This document shows, piece after piece, positions 7,403 to 15,342 of a stretch of 64,000 bases of DNA. A program made the position numbers and the translations under genes. Location: NCBI RefSeq assembly GCF_004214935.1, contig NZ_SFCC01000016.1, forward strand, positions 124,001 through 188,000. Direction: 5' to 3'. The notes below the pieces were generated by a model. It saw only the letters and a list, made by a program, of their open reading frames with translations, was not told where the DNA came from and did no database searches. Position 1 is the stretch's first letter. Each line of letters starts with the position of its first letter. The stretch is from Amycolatopsis suaedae (GTDB lineage Bacteria; Actinomycetota; Actinomycetes; Mycobacteriales; Pseudonocardiaceae).

Positions 7403-8866
7403 ATGATGGGGACGGCCTTCACCCGCCGGCCGGTGGCTGGTCCGGCCACCGGCGACGCGGCCTGGTTGCTCCGCCTGGGGTACCGCCCCGAACTCCGGCG
7501 CAGGCTCGGCCCGGTCGCCACGTTCGCGCTCGCGTACAGCTGCATGTCCCCGGTCATCACCGCCTACGCGTTGTTCACCAGCCCGCCTGGTGTCGTGCTG
7601 GGCCTGCCGCTGGGCTGGGGCCTGGTGGTGGCGGCGGTCGGCCAGCTGCTCGTCGCGCTCGTGCTCGGCGAGGTGGTGGCGCAGTTTCCGCTGACCGGCG
7701 GGCTGTACGCCTGGGTGCGCAGGCTGTGGGGCAGGCGCTCGGCGTGGCTGGCCGCGTGGGTCTACGGGTTCGCCATGCTCGGCATGATCGCCGGGCTGGG
7801 CTACGGCGCGGGCCCCTACCTCGCCACCGTCGTCGGGTTCGAGCCGTCGGTCGACAGTGGCGTGGGGTGCGCGGTGGTGCTGGTCGCCGTCGCCACCGCG
7901 GTCAACCTCGCCGGGACGCGGGCATTGGGCGTCGCCGTGACGGCCGGGCTGGTCGTGGAGGTCGCCGGCATCCTCGTGGTGGGCACCTGGGTTCTGCTGT
8001 CCCAGCGGCACCGGGACCTGTCGGTGCTGTTCGATCCGAAGAGCGCCGCGGTGGCGCTGGTCGTCGGCGCCGGGCTGTTCGGCGTGTTCCAGTTCTCCGG
8101 GTTCGAGGCCGCGGGCAGCGTGGCCGAGGAGGTCGCCGATCCGGCGCGCCGGGTGCCCAGGGCGCTGTGGCTGGCGGTCGTCGTCGGCGGCGTGCTGTCG
8201 ACCTACGTGTGCGTGGTGCTGATGATGACCGCGCCCGGCCCCGGCGCGCACGGCTCCGGAACCGGCCCGCTCACGCAGGTGCTGTACGGCGCGCTCGGCC
8301 CGGCGGGCGGCCGGGCCGCGCTCGGGATCGTCTTGCTGTGCTTCCTGTCCGGCATCATCGGGTTGCAGGCCGCGGCGGGCAGGCTGCTGTTCTCCGCCGC
8401 CCGCGACGGCATGCTGCCCGGCAGCCGTCTGCTGGCCACCGTCTCGGTGGCCCGCGCAGTGCCGGCACCCGCGCTGGTCGTGGCCGGTGCCGTGCCCGTG
8501 CTGCTGGTCTACATCAGCCGGATCTTCCCAGGCACGATGGCCGCCATCGGCGCGTTCGCAGTCCTCGGGATCTACCTCGGGGTGCAGACGGTCGTGCTGG
8601 CCGCGTTGCGCGCCAGGGTGCGGGGCTGGCGTCCCGCCGGGGGTTTCTCGCTGGGGCGCTGGGCGTTCCCGGTCAACGTCGGTGCCCTCGCCTACGGTGT
8701 CGTCGCGCTGGTGTGCCTGCTGTGGCCGCCGCTGGCGGGCAGTTCCCTGCCGCTGGTGGCCGGAGCACTCGTCGTCAGTGTGGGGCTGGCGGTACTGGCC
8801 CTGCTGCGCCCGCACCGGCGCAGCGGGGCCATTGCCGGCGACGCGGTACGGCCGCCGGCCGGCTGA
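7403..8866 (+). CDS. APC-superfamily amino-acid/polyamine permease
   Basis: About 487 residues from ATG 7403, chosen because GGAG lies ten bases upstream and because earlier in-frame starts overlap the putative operator. Roughly twelve hydrophobic segments are visible. The N-terminal helix has AYSCMSPVITAYALF and the next region GEVVAQFPLTGGLYAWVRRLWG, matching the conserved APC helix 1-2 region where substrate is held. The helix-6 region reads FGVFQFSGFEAAGSVAEEVADPARRVPRA across 8085-8160, a strong APC signature. It probably imports an amino acid or amine by proton or sodium symport under control of the divergent GntR regulator. The substrate cannot be told from sequence. Confidence 0.85.
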   Translation: MMGTAFTRRPVAGPATGDAAWLLRLGYRPELRRRLGPVATFALAYSCMSPVITAYALFTSPPGVVLGLPLGWGLVVAAVGQLLVALVLGEVVAQFPLTGGLYAWVRRLWGRRSAWLAAWVYGFAMLGMIAGLGYGAGPYLATVVGFEPSVDSGVGCAVVLVAVATAVNLAGTRALGVAVTAGLVVEVAGILVVGTWVLLSQRHRDLSVLFDPKSAAVALVVGAGLFGVFQFSGFEAAGSVAEEVADPARRVPRALWLAVVVGGVLSTYVCVVLMMTAPGPGAHGSGTGPLTQVLYGALGPAGGRAALGIVLLCFLSGIIGLQAAAGRLLFSAARDGMLPGSRLLATVSVARAVPAPALVVAGAVPVLLVYISRIFPGTMAAIGAFAVLGIYLGVQTVVLAALRARVRGWRPAGGFSLGRWAFPVNVGALAYGVVALVCLLWPPLAGSSLPLVAGALVVSVGLAVLALLRPHRRSGAIAGDAVRPPAG

Positions 8867-9011
8867 TCCGCCGGTTCCGGCGTCCGGCCCAGCGCACTGG
8901 GACATTCGTACCCCGCCCGCGGGTCAACCCTGGATTCGCCGATCGCGCTCGGGGACGATCGTTCCGGGAGTGCGGCCCAGAGTCCTTTGTGGACTGATCT
9001 GAGGGAGGATC

Positions 9012-10061
9012 ATGAGGTTCAGCTTCGTCATGCTGCCCAACTACCCGGTCGATGAGACGCTCGCGTCGATCGAACTCGCCGACCAGCTGGGCTTTCACGC
9101 CTGCTACGCCGCCGACGAGACCTGGCACAAGGACCTCTGGTTGCTCTTCGCCGCGGCCGCCGCGCGCACCAGCCGGATCCGGTTCGGCCCCAGCCTGTCC
9201 GCCGTGACGCTGCGCGAGCCGACCATGATCGCGCAGGCCACCGCGACCCTCGACGAGCTGACCGGCGGGCGTGCCGAGTGCGTGCTCGGCTCGGGCAACT
9301 TCGGGCTGCTGGCCCAGTACGGGATCGACTGGGCCCGCACCAAGCCGCTGAGCCGCGTTGTCGAGGCGCACCACGTCGTGCGCACCATGCTGGACGAGGG
9401 CGCGATCACCCACGACGGCGAGTTCCACCGCTACCAGGGCCTGTTCACGTTCGCCCGGCCGGTGCAGCCGCGGGTGCCGGTGAAGCTCGGTGCCATGCGC
9501 GGGCCGCGCTCGTTCCAGGTGGCCGGTGAGATCTCCGACGGTGTGCACCACGCGCTGAGCTACACCCGGCGGGCCTACGAGTACATGGTGGACAACGTCG
9601 GCATCGGCGCCCGGCGTGCCGGCCGCGACGCCGCCACGCTCGACCTCGGCGCGTGGATCGTGTTCGCCGTCGGCCGCGACTCGGCCGCGGCCAAGAACGC
9701 GGCCCGCGCGATGGTCGGGCTCTACGCCTCGTCGATGCCCGCCGAACAGCTGGAACGCAACGACGTCGACCCGGCGGAGCTGACCGGCATCATCGCCGCG
9801 GTGGGCGAGGGCAGGGTGGACCGGGCCTACGAGCTGACCCCGCCGGAGCTGGCCGACCGCCTGTCGGTCGCTGGCACGCCCGAGGAGTGCCTGGCGAAGC
9901 TGCGCACGCAGATCGTCCCGGCCGGGGTGAACCACCTGATCTTCGCCATCACCGACGCCGCGCTGGTCAAGGCGTTCTCCGGGGTGGAACTCGACGGCGT
10001 GGCCACCATGGCGGAGCAGCTGCGGCTGATCCACGACGAGATCATGCCCGCCCTGCGCTGA
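9012..10061 (+). CDS. LLM-class (F420-dependent) oxidoreductase
   Basis: A 349-residue luciferase-like monooxygenase/MER-type TIM barrel with an excellent GGGAGG ribosome site. Family marks are visible: the FSFVMLPNYPVDETL first strand, RIRFGPSLSAVTLREPTMIA, the TLDELTGGRAECVLGSGN loop, and the C-terminal VAGTPEECLAKLRTQ. In actinobacteria such proteins usually use F420 (sometimes FMN) for hydride transfer to varied substrates. It stands alone, 145 bases after the permease and convergent with the next operon across a long repeat region, so context does not reveal the substrate. Confidence 0.82.
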   Translation: MRFSFVMLPNYPVDETLASIELADQLGFHACYAADETWHKDLWLLFAAAAARTSRIRFGPSLSAVTLREPTMIAQATATLDELTGGRAECVLGSGNFGLLAQYGIDWARTKPLSRVVEAHHVVRTMLDEGAITHDGEFHRYQGLFTFARPVQPRVPVKLGAMRGPRSFQVAGEISDGVHHALSYTRRAYEYMVDNVGIGARRAGRDAATLDLGAWIVFAVGRDSAAAKNAARAMVGLYASSMPAEQLERNDVDPAELTGIIAAVGEGRVDRAYELTPPELADRLSVAGTPEECLAKLRTQIVPAGVNHLIFAITDAALVKAFSGVELDGVATMAEQLRLIHDEIMPALR

Positions 10062-10078
10062 CGCGGCCGGGCGGACGG

Positions 10079-10630
10079 CGCGGCAGGGCCAGGTGGGGCG
10101 GTCTCGAGCGTGGAACTCGCGGGCTGGAATGCAGAACTCGCGTGCGTGAGTGCAGAACTCACGATGTGGAGCGGGTTCTCACGTGGTGCCGGTCGCCCGC
10201 GTGAACGGCTCGTTCGCGCGAGTCGTACGTTCTGACGCGCGAGTTGTACGTTCCCGCTTGCCTGGTCCCACGATCCGGCACCCCGGTTCTGGATCGTGAG
10301 ACCAGTCCTGTCCTCGTCTGGCCGAACGGGCCGCTCGCGCGGCCCTGTCGTTCAGGAATGCGAGTTTCGCGTTCCTGAACACGTCATTCACGTTCCTGAA
10401 CACGACACTCACCATCCGGACCCGGCGACCCAGTCCGTGAACCCACCTCACGCCAGGGGGACCTGCGGCAGGGCCAGGTGGCGACCCGCGAGTCGACCGT
10501 TCCGGACCCGCGAGTTGTCGGTTCCCGCCTGCGGGTCCCACTGCGTGGCACGCCGGGTCCAGACCGCGAGACCAGCTCTGTCGTCGCGTGCGCGAGTTTC
10601 GCATTCCCGAGCACGACACTCACCATCCGG
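10079..10630. repeat. Dispersed mosaic repeat, copy R1 plus a partial second copy
   Basis: This gene-free stretch is homologous to 36149-36400 and, inverted, to 49395-49713. The core (10104-10256) carries GAACTCGCG/GAACTCACG boxes on the left and CGCGAGT boxes followed by GTACGTTC on the right, so the halves are inverted relative to each other. Against the 36-kb copy I count 59 identical of 65 bases from GAGCGTGGAACTC onward. A second partial copy occupies about 10475-10625. Between them GTTCAGGAA ... TTCCTGAAC (near 10350-10379) forms another hairpin. It lies between convergent genes. Confidence 0.75.
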
Positions 10631-10762
10631 ACCTCGTGCGGCAATGAGAAGCGCGTGGATGTCCGTAGCTGGGCCCGAAGGCCGGGATGCCGATCCGCCG
10701 CCCGTCGACATCCCGGCCGTCCCGGGGACGGCGGGGGTGTCGCCGCCGTCGGCGTCGCGCTC

Positions 10763-10845
10763 TGAAAGCGCTTGCACAGACAGGATTACCCGCGTAGACG
10801 GTTGAGGGTCAACAGAAGATCAGATCTTTTACTTCATATATCAGA
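10763..10845 (-). promoter_or_regulatory. Orphan LacI-type promoter/operator with no downstream gene
   Basis: On the minus strand there is a -35-like TTGACC (10807-10812), an 18-base spacer, a -10-like TAATCC (10783-10788), then TGCAAGCGCTTTCA (10763-10776), a nearly symmetric LacI/GalR-type operator placed at the expected transcription start. Further upstream, 10834-10845 carries TCATATATCAGA on the plus strand, identical to a box before the GH28 gene. Transcription would run left into the repeat region, where I see no convincing gene in about 700 bases. Confidence 0.5.
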
Positions 10846-10858
10846 CATGTTAACCCGT

Positions 10859-11929
10859 TCAGCGCAACAGGTGCCGGGCGACGATCTCCCGCTGCACCTC
10901 CGACGCCCCCTCGTAGATCCGCGGGGCACGCACCTCGCGGTACAGGTGTTCGAGCAGGTGACCGCGTTCCAGCGCCCGGGCACCGTGCACCTGGACGGCC
11001 GTGTCCACGGCCAGCTGCGCGGTCTCGGTGGCGAACAGCTTCGCCATGGCGGCCAGCGAGGCCACCTCGTCGCTGCCGGCGTCGTAGGCCGTGGCGGCCT
11101 CGTGCACCAGCAGCCGGGCCGCCCGCAGCCGGGTGGCCACCTCCGCCAGCTGGTGCGACACGGCCTGGAAGTCGGCCAGCCGCCTGCCGAACGCCTCCCG
11201 CGAGCGGACGTGCTCGACCGCCGCGGTCAGTGCCGCGTGCCCCATCCCGACGGCGAACGCGCCGACGCTGGGGCGGAACAGGTTCAGCGTCCCCATCGCC
11301 ACCCGCATGCCGCCGTCCACCTCGCCCAGCACCGCCTCGGCCGGCACGAACACCCGGTCGAACCGCAGCCTGCCGATCGGGTGCGGCGCCAGCATGTCGA
11401 TGTGCTCGCCGGACAGGCCGGGCGCGTCCCCTGGCACGCAGAACCCGGTGATGCCCTTGGCGCCCGCGTCCGGGGTGGTGCGGGCGAACACCGAGTACAC
11501 ATCGGCCTCGGGCGCGTTGGAGATGTAGGACTTCTCGCCGGACAGCAGGAAACCGCCCTCGGCACGTTCGGCGGACAGGGCCAGCGACGCGACGTCGGAC
11601 CCGGCACCGGGCTCGGTGAGCGCGAACGCCGCCACCGCCTCGCCCCCGGCGACCGCCGGTATCCAGGTGTTGACGACATCCGGGCCGCCGGACAGCAGCG
11701 GATGCGCCCCCAGACCCTGCAGCGCCAGCGCCGTCTCGGCCTCCGTGCAGTGCCGGGCCAGGCCTTCCCGCAGTACACACAACCGCCGCGCCGACACCGA
11801 TCCGTCGAACAACGCGGGCAGCAGGCCACGGCCGGCCAGCGCCCGCAGCAGCGGCCGGTTCACCCCGGGCGACTCGCTCGCCAGCGCGGTCAGCTCGACC
11901 GCCACCGCCTCGACCTCGGCCAATTCCAT
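10859..11929 (-). CDS. Acyl-CoA dehydrogenase family protein of the tryptophan/anthraniloyl-CoA operon
   Basis: A 356-residue flavoprotein dehydrogenase. FALTEPGAGSDVASLAL is the FAD-binding signature (T/S-E-x-x-x-G-S), GFLLSGEKSYISNAPEADVY is the middle beta domain, and the C-terminal VQVHGARALERGHLLEHLYR and IYEGASEVQREIVARHLL are family hallmarks; the Glu in YEGASE sits near the usual catalytic-base region. ATG 11929 overlaps the RidA stop (GTGATG), so translation is coupled. As last gene of the eight-gene operon it probably oxidises or reduces an alicyclic CoA intermediate formed after ring attack on 2-aminobenzoyl-CoA. The exact step is inferred. Confidence 0.85.
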   Translation of the reverse strand: MELAEVEAVAVELTALASESPGVNRPLLRALAGRGLLPALFDGSVSARRLCVLREGLARHCTEAETALALQGLGAHPLLSGGPDVVNTWIPAVAGGEAVAAFALTEPGAGSDVASLALSAERAEGGFLLSGEKSYISNAPEADVYSVFARTTPDAGAKGITGFCVPGDAPGLSGEHIDMLAPHPIGRLRFDRVFVPAEAVLGEVDGGMRVAMGTLNLFRPSVGAFAVGMGHAALTAAVEHVRSREAFGRRLADFQAVSHQLAEVATRLRAARLLVHEAATAYDAGSDEVASLAAMAKLFATETAQLAVDTAVQVHGARALERGHLLEHLYREVRAPRIYEGASEVQREIVARHLLR

Positions 11930-12342
11930 CACGGCACCACCGCCGTGCCGAGCAGTTCCACCTTGGCCTCGGGGTCGAACAGCTCGGCGACACCGAGCAA
12001 CGCGATCGCCGGGTAGTGACGGCCGAAATGCTTGCGGTACAGCGGCGCCAGCTCCCTGAGCGACGCGCGGTACTCGGCCATCGCGCTGGTGTAGATCACC
12101 AGCGACACCAGGTGCTCCGGCGAACCGCCGCACGCGGCCAGCGCGGTGACGACGTTGCCGGCGGCGACGTCGAACTGCTCGGCCAGCGTGGTGCCGACGA
12201 TCGCCCCGTCGGCGCCCTGCGCGGTCTGCCCGCCCAGGTACACCGTGGTCCCGGCAGCCGGGACGACGGCGTGCGCGAACCCGACTGGCTCGGCCAGCCC
12301 GGGCGCCGTCACCACCCGGTGCGGGGTCACCTGCCCGTCCAC
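11929..12342 (-). CDS. RidA (YjgF/YER057c) family enamine/imine deaminase
   Basis: A 137-residue RidA-fold protein starting at GTG 12342, preceded by AAGGAG. Family features are GFAHAVVPAAGTTVYLGGQT, EQFDVAAGNVVTALAACGGS with the N-x-x-x-x-L pattern, VIYTSAMAEYRA, and YPAIALLGVAELFDPEAKVEL; the canonical active-site Arg of RidA is not in its usual R-x-x-x-V/I context, the end reading YPAIALLGV. The family hydrolyses reactive enamines or imines to ketone plus ammonia. In this operon it could release ammonia from the amino group of an anthraniloyl-CoA-derived enamine. It overlaps both neighbours. Confidence 0.8.
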   Translation of the reverse strand: MDGQVTPHRVVTAPGLAEPVGFAHAVVPAAGTTVYLGGQTAQGADGAIVGTTLAEQFDVAAGNVVTALAACGGSPEHLVSLVIYTSAMAEYRASLRELAPLYRKHFGRHYPAIALLGVAELFDPEAKVELLGTAVVP

Positions 12343-13154
12343 TGTGGACTCCTTCCCGCCGTCCAGGCCCGGTAGAACTCCTTGTGGTCCTCGGTGTTCA
12401 TCAGCAGCGCCTGGGTGATGGCCTCCAGCTCGACGGCCGAGCCGAGGTCCATGTCCAGCTCCCTGGTCAGCAGCACCTTGGTCGCCGAGTACGCCTGCGC
12501 CGGGCCGTCGGCCAGCCGCCGCGCCAGCGCGCCGACGGCCGCAGGCAGCTCCTCGTCGGGCACCACCGAGGACGCCAGCCCGATCCGCTCGGCCCGCTGC
12601 GCGTCCAGCTTGTCGCCCAGCATCAGCAGTTCGGTTGCCCTGCCCAGGCCGACCAGCCGCGGCAGCAGGTACGCCGACCCCATGTCGGCACCGGCCAGGC
12701 CCACCTTCGTGAACAGGAACGCGAACTTCGCCGACGCGGCCAGCAGCCGGAAGTCGGCGGCCAGCGCCAGCACCGAACCGGCCCCGGCGGCCACGCCGTT
12801 GATCCCGGCGACGATCGGCAGCGGGCACTCCCGCATGGCCTTCACCACCGCGCCGGTCATCCTGGTGAACTCCAGCAGCTGGGTGACGTCCATCTTCCGC
12901 AGCTCGCCGATGATCTCCTCGACGTCGCCGCCCGAGCAGAACCCGCGGCCCCGCCCGGTGAGCACCAGCACCCGCGCGTCGCCGCGGTGCGGCAGCTCGG
13001 CCAGCAGATCCCGCAGGTCGGCGTAGACGTCGAAGGTGAGCGCGTTGAGCTTGTCCGGGCGGGTGAACGTCACCGTGGCCACGCCGTCGCCGACGGCGAA
13101 GTCGAAGTGCTCCCACTGCTGGGTCAGGCCCGGTGAGGCGCGGAACGGGCTCAT
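12327..13154 (-). CDS. Enoyl-CoA hydratase/isomerase family protein
   Basis: A 275-residue crotonase-fold enzyme. Oxyanion-hole strands are visible in TRPDKLNALTFDVY and GRGRGFCSGGDVEEI, and in GINGVAAGAGSVLALAADFR. The second loop ends GADMGSAYLLPRL; position-specific Glu residues typical of true hydratases are not obvious there, so it may be an isomerase or a ring-opening hydrolase instead. Its ATG overlaps the stop of the SDR gene (ATGA) and its 3' end overlaps RidA by 16 bases. In context it should act on an alicyclic or opened CoA thioester downstream of the monooxygenase. Specific reaction unknown. Confidence 0.83.
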   Translation of the reverse strand: MSPFRASPGLTQQWEHFDFAVGDGVATVTFTRPDKLNALTFDVYADLRDLLAELPHRGDARVLVLTGRGRGFCSGGDVEEIIGELRKMDVTQLLEFTRMTGAVVKAMRECPLPIVAGINGVAAGAGSVLALAADFRLLAASAKFAFLFTKVGLAGADMGSAYLLPRLVGLGRATELLMLGDKLDAQRAERIGLASSVVPDEELPAAVGALARRLADGPAQAYSATKVLLTRELDMDLGSAVELEAITQALLMNTEDHKEFYRAWTAGRSPQWTGR

Positions 13155-13843
13155 GTCTGGATGCCACCTCCGTCGAGGACGAGTGTCTGACCGTTGATCG
13201 CCGCGGCCTCCGGCGCCGCGAGGAAGGCGACCGCGTACGCCACCTCGTCGGGTTCCAGCAGCCGCCCCAGCGGGGACGCCGACGCCAGCGCGGCCTCGGC
13301 CGCCGCCGGGTCGCGGCCGGTGGTCTCGGCGATGCGGGCCACCGACTCCGCGGTCATGTCGGTCCGCACGAACGCCGGGCACACGGCGTTGGCGGTGACC
13401 CCGGTGCCCGCCACCTCGGCGGCCACCGCCCGCATCAGGCCGACGGCCGCGTGCTTGGCGGCGGTGTAGCCGCCGGTGTAGCGGTAGCCGACCCGCCCGG
13501 CCGTCGACGCGACCGTGACGATCCGCCCGCTGCCGCGTTCCCGCATACCGGCCAGCACCGCCCGGGTGCACAGGAACGCACCGGTGGCGTTGACGTCGTG
13601 CTGGGAATGCCAGTCGGCCAGCGTGGTGCGCGCCAGCGGTGCGCTGGTGGAGATCCCGGCGTTGTTCACCAGGACGTCCACCGGGCCCGCGGCGGCGAAG
13701 AACCCGGCGACGGCGGCCTCGTCGGTGACGTCGCAGTCGGCCCTGCCGACAGCCAGCACCCGGTCGCCCGCCGCCAGGAACCGCGCCGCGATCGCGGCCC
13801 CGATGCCCCGGGTACCGCCGGTCACCACCACCAGCCTGCTCAC
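13151..13843 (-). CDS. Short-chain dehydrogenase (3-hydroxyacyl-CoA dehydrogenase-like)
   Basis: A 230-residue classical SDR. VVVTGGTRGIGAAIAARFL is the TGxxxGIG cofactor site, [14 protein letters not shown] the NNAG motif, and VASTAGRVGYRYTGGYTAAK gives the Ser-Tyr-Lys active site; ANAVCPAFVRTDMT is the PG-like turn. The protein ends INGQTLVLDGGGIQT, as in FabG-like members. GTG 13843 overlaps the ligase stop by four bases and its own stop overlaps the hydratase start, so it is coupled on both sides. It likely oxidises a 3-hydroxyacyl-CoA made from anthraniloyl-CoA. Confidence 0.83.
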   Translation of the reverse strand: MSRLVVVTGGTRGIGAAIAARFLAAGDRVLAVGRADCDVTDEAAVAGFFAAAGPVDVLVNNAGISTSAPLARTTLADWHSQHDVNATGAFLCTRAVLAGMRERGSGRIVTVASTAGRVGYRYTGGYTAAKHAAVGLMRAVAAEVAGTGVTANAVCPAFVRTDMTAESVARIAETTGRDPAAAEAALASASPLGRLLEPDEVAYAVAFLAAPEAAAINGQTLVLDGGGIQT

Positions 13844-15342
13844 GACCGGCTCCGCAGCGCCCGCCGGTCCAGCTTGCCGTTGGCCGTCTTCGGTAGTTCG
13901 CCGAGCAGGTGGACCTCCCGCGGCCGCTTGTGCCCGGCCAGCCGCTCCATGGCGTACGCCAGCACGTCCCCGGCGTCCACTGTGGACCCCGTCCGCAGCA
14001 CCACGTACGCGTGCGGCACTATCAGACCACCGGTCTCTACGCCGAGTACCGCGCACTCGACGACGTCGGGATGCCCGATCAGCACGTGCTCGATCTCGCT
14101 GGGCGCGACCCAGATCCCGCCCACCTTCAGCAGGTCGTCGGCGCGGCCACGGTGGGAGAACCGGCCGTCGGCGTCGCGGCTGAACAGGTCGGCCGAGCGC
14201 AGCGTGTTCCCGGCGAACGTGGCCGCCGACTTCTCCGGGTCGCCGTGGTACTCCCGCGCGATCGTCGGGCCGCTGACCTCCAGCGTGCCGATCCCACCGG
14301 CGGGCAGTTCGGCGCCGGACTCGTCGACGACCCGCGCGGTGTAGCCCGGCACCGGCGTGCCCAGGCTGCCGCGGCGCACGTCGCCGGGCCGGTTGGACAG
14401 GTAGATGTGGTAGGCCTCCGACGAGCCGATGCCGTCGACCACCTCGACGCCGAACGTCTCGTCCCACTTGCGGTGCAGCTCCGCGGGCAGCGCCTCACCG
14501 GCCGACGTGCACAGCCGCAGGCAGCTCAGGTCCTGCTCGCGTGCCGACGGGTGGGCCAGCATGGCGCTCATCATCGTCGGCACGTTGACCAGGATCGTCG
14601 GCCGGTGCTCGGCGATCAGCTCGAACAGCAACTCGGGCGTGGTGCGTTCGGCGAACGCGATCCCGGCCGCGCCGACGCCGTACGGGAACATCGCCACCAG
14701 GTCACGGGCGTAGCCGAAGAACAGCTTCGGCACGCCCAGCACGACGTCGTCGGCCCGCAGGTCCAGCACACCGCGGGCGTAGGCCTCGAAGCTGCGCAGC
14801 GGGCTGCGGGCCGGGTGCACACACGCCTTGGGAGCTCCGGTGCTGCCGGTGGTGAACTTCCAGACGGCCACGTCGTCGTCGGCGACGTCGGCCGCGGCCA
14901 GCCCGTCCGGCGCACGCTCGATCAGCGTCCACAGTGGATGCTCGCCGGGCCGCAGGTCGCCGGTTCCGGTGACCAGCAGACCGGTCGCGCCCGCCTCGCG
15001 GAACGGCCCGAGCGTCGTCGCGTCCACCAGGACCGCCCGGGCCCGCGTGTAGTCGAGGAAGTAGCGGTAGTCCTTCGGTGTCAGAAACGTGTACACCTCG
15101 GCGGTGACCGCGCCGATCTTCTGCGCGGCGTACCAGGAGGCGACGAACTCGACGCCGTCGGACAGCGCCAGCAGCACCCGGTCACCACGCCGCACGCCGT
15201 GCTCGAGCAGCACCGCGCCGATGCGGTCGGCGAGCACGGACAGCTCGCGGTAGGTCCACTCGCGCCCGCCGGTGATCAGCGCGGTCCGCTCGCCCCGGCC
15301 CAGTTCGAGGTTGCGGTCGAGAAAGAACGACGTCAGGTTCAC
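13840..15342 (-). CDS. Aryl-CoA ligase, probably 2-aminobenzoate (anthranilate)-CoA ligase
   Basis: A 500-residue ANL-superfamily enzyme of the benzoate-CoA ligase branch. Motifs in order are VWKFTTGSTGAPKACVH (ATP/phosphate loop), GVPKLFFGYARDL (typical of benzoate-CoA ligases), LCTSAGEALPAEL, DGIGSSEAYHIYLSNRPG (A5 region), SADLFSRDADGRFSHRGR, and the C-terminal LPKTANGKLDRR with the adenylation Lys. It forms aryl-AMP then aryl-CoA in the cytoplasm. Placement between kynurenine-type genes and a 2-aminobenzoyl-CoA monooxygenase homologue makes anthranilate the likely substrate. GTG 15342 overlaps the upstream stop by four bases. Confidence 0.85.
   Translation of the reverse strand: MNLTSFFLDRNLELGRGERTALITGGREWTYRELSVLADRIGAVLLEHGVRRGDRVLLALSDGVEFVASWYAAQKIGAVTAEVYTFLTPKDYRYFLDYTRARAVLVDATTLGPFREAGATGLLVTGTGDLRPGEHPLWTLIERAPDGLAAADVADDDVAVWKFTTGSTGAPKACVHPARSPLRSFEAYARGVLDLRADDVVLGVPKLFFGYARDLVAMFPYGVGAAGIAFAERTTPELLFELIAEHRPTILVNVPTMMSAMLAHPSAREQDLSCLRLCTSAGEALPAELHRKWDETFGVEVVDGIGSSEAYHIYLSNRPGDVRRGSLGTPVPGYTARVVDESGAELPAGGIGTLEVSGPTIAREYHGDPEKSAATFAGNTLRSADLFSRDADGRFSHRGRADDLLKVGGIWVAPSEIEHVLIGHPDVVECAVLGVETGGLIVPHAYVVLRTGSTVDAGDVLAYAMERLAGHKRPREVHLLGELPKTANGKLDRRALRSRS

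Noticed and set aside
10079-10630. CRISPR array or insertion sequence
   Set aside because: Boxes are unevenly spaced with no uniform spacers, no cas genes occur, and no transposase or flanking target duplications are visible.
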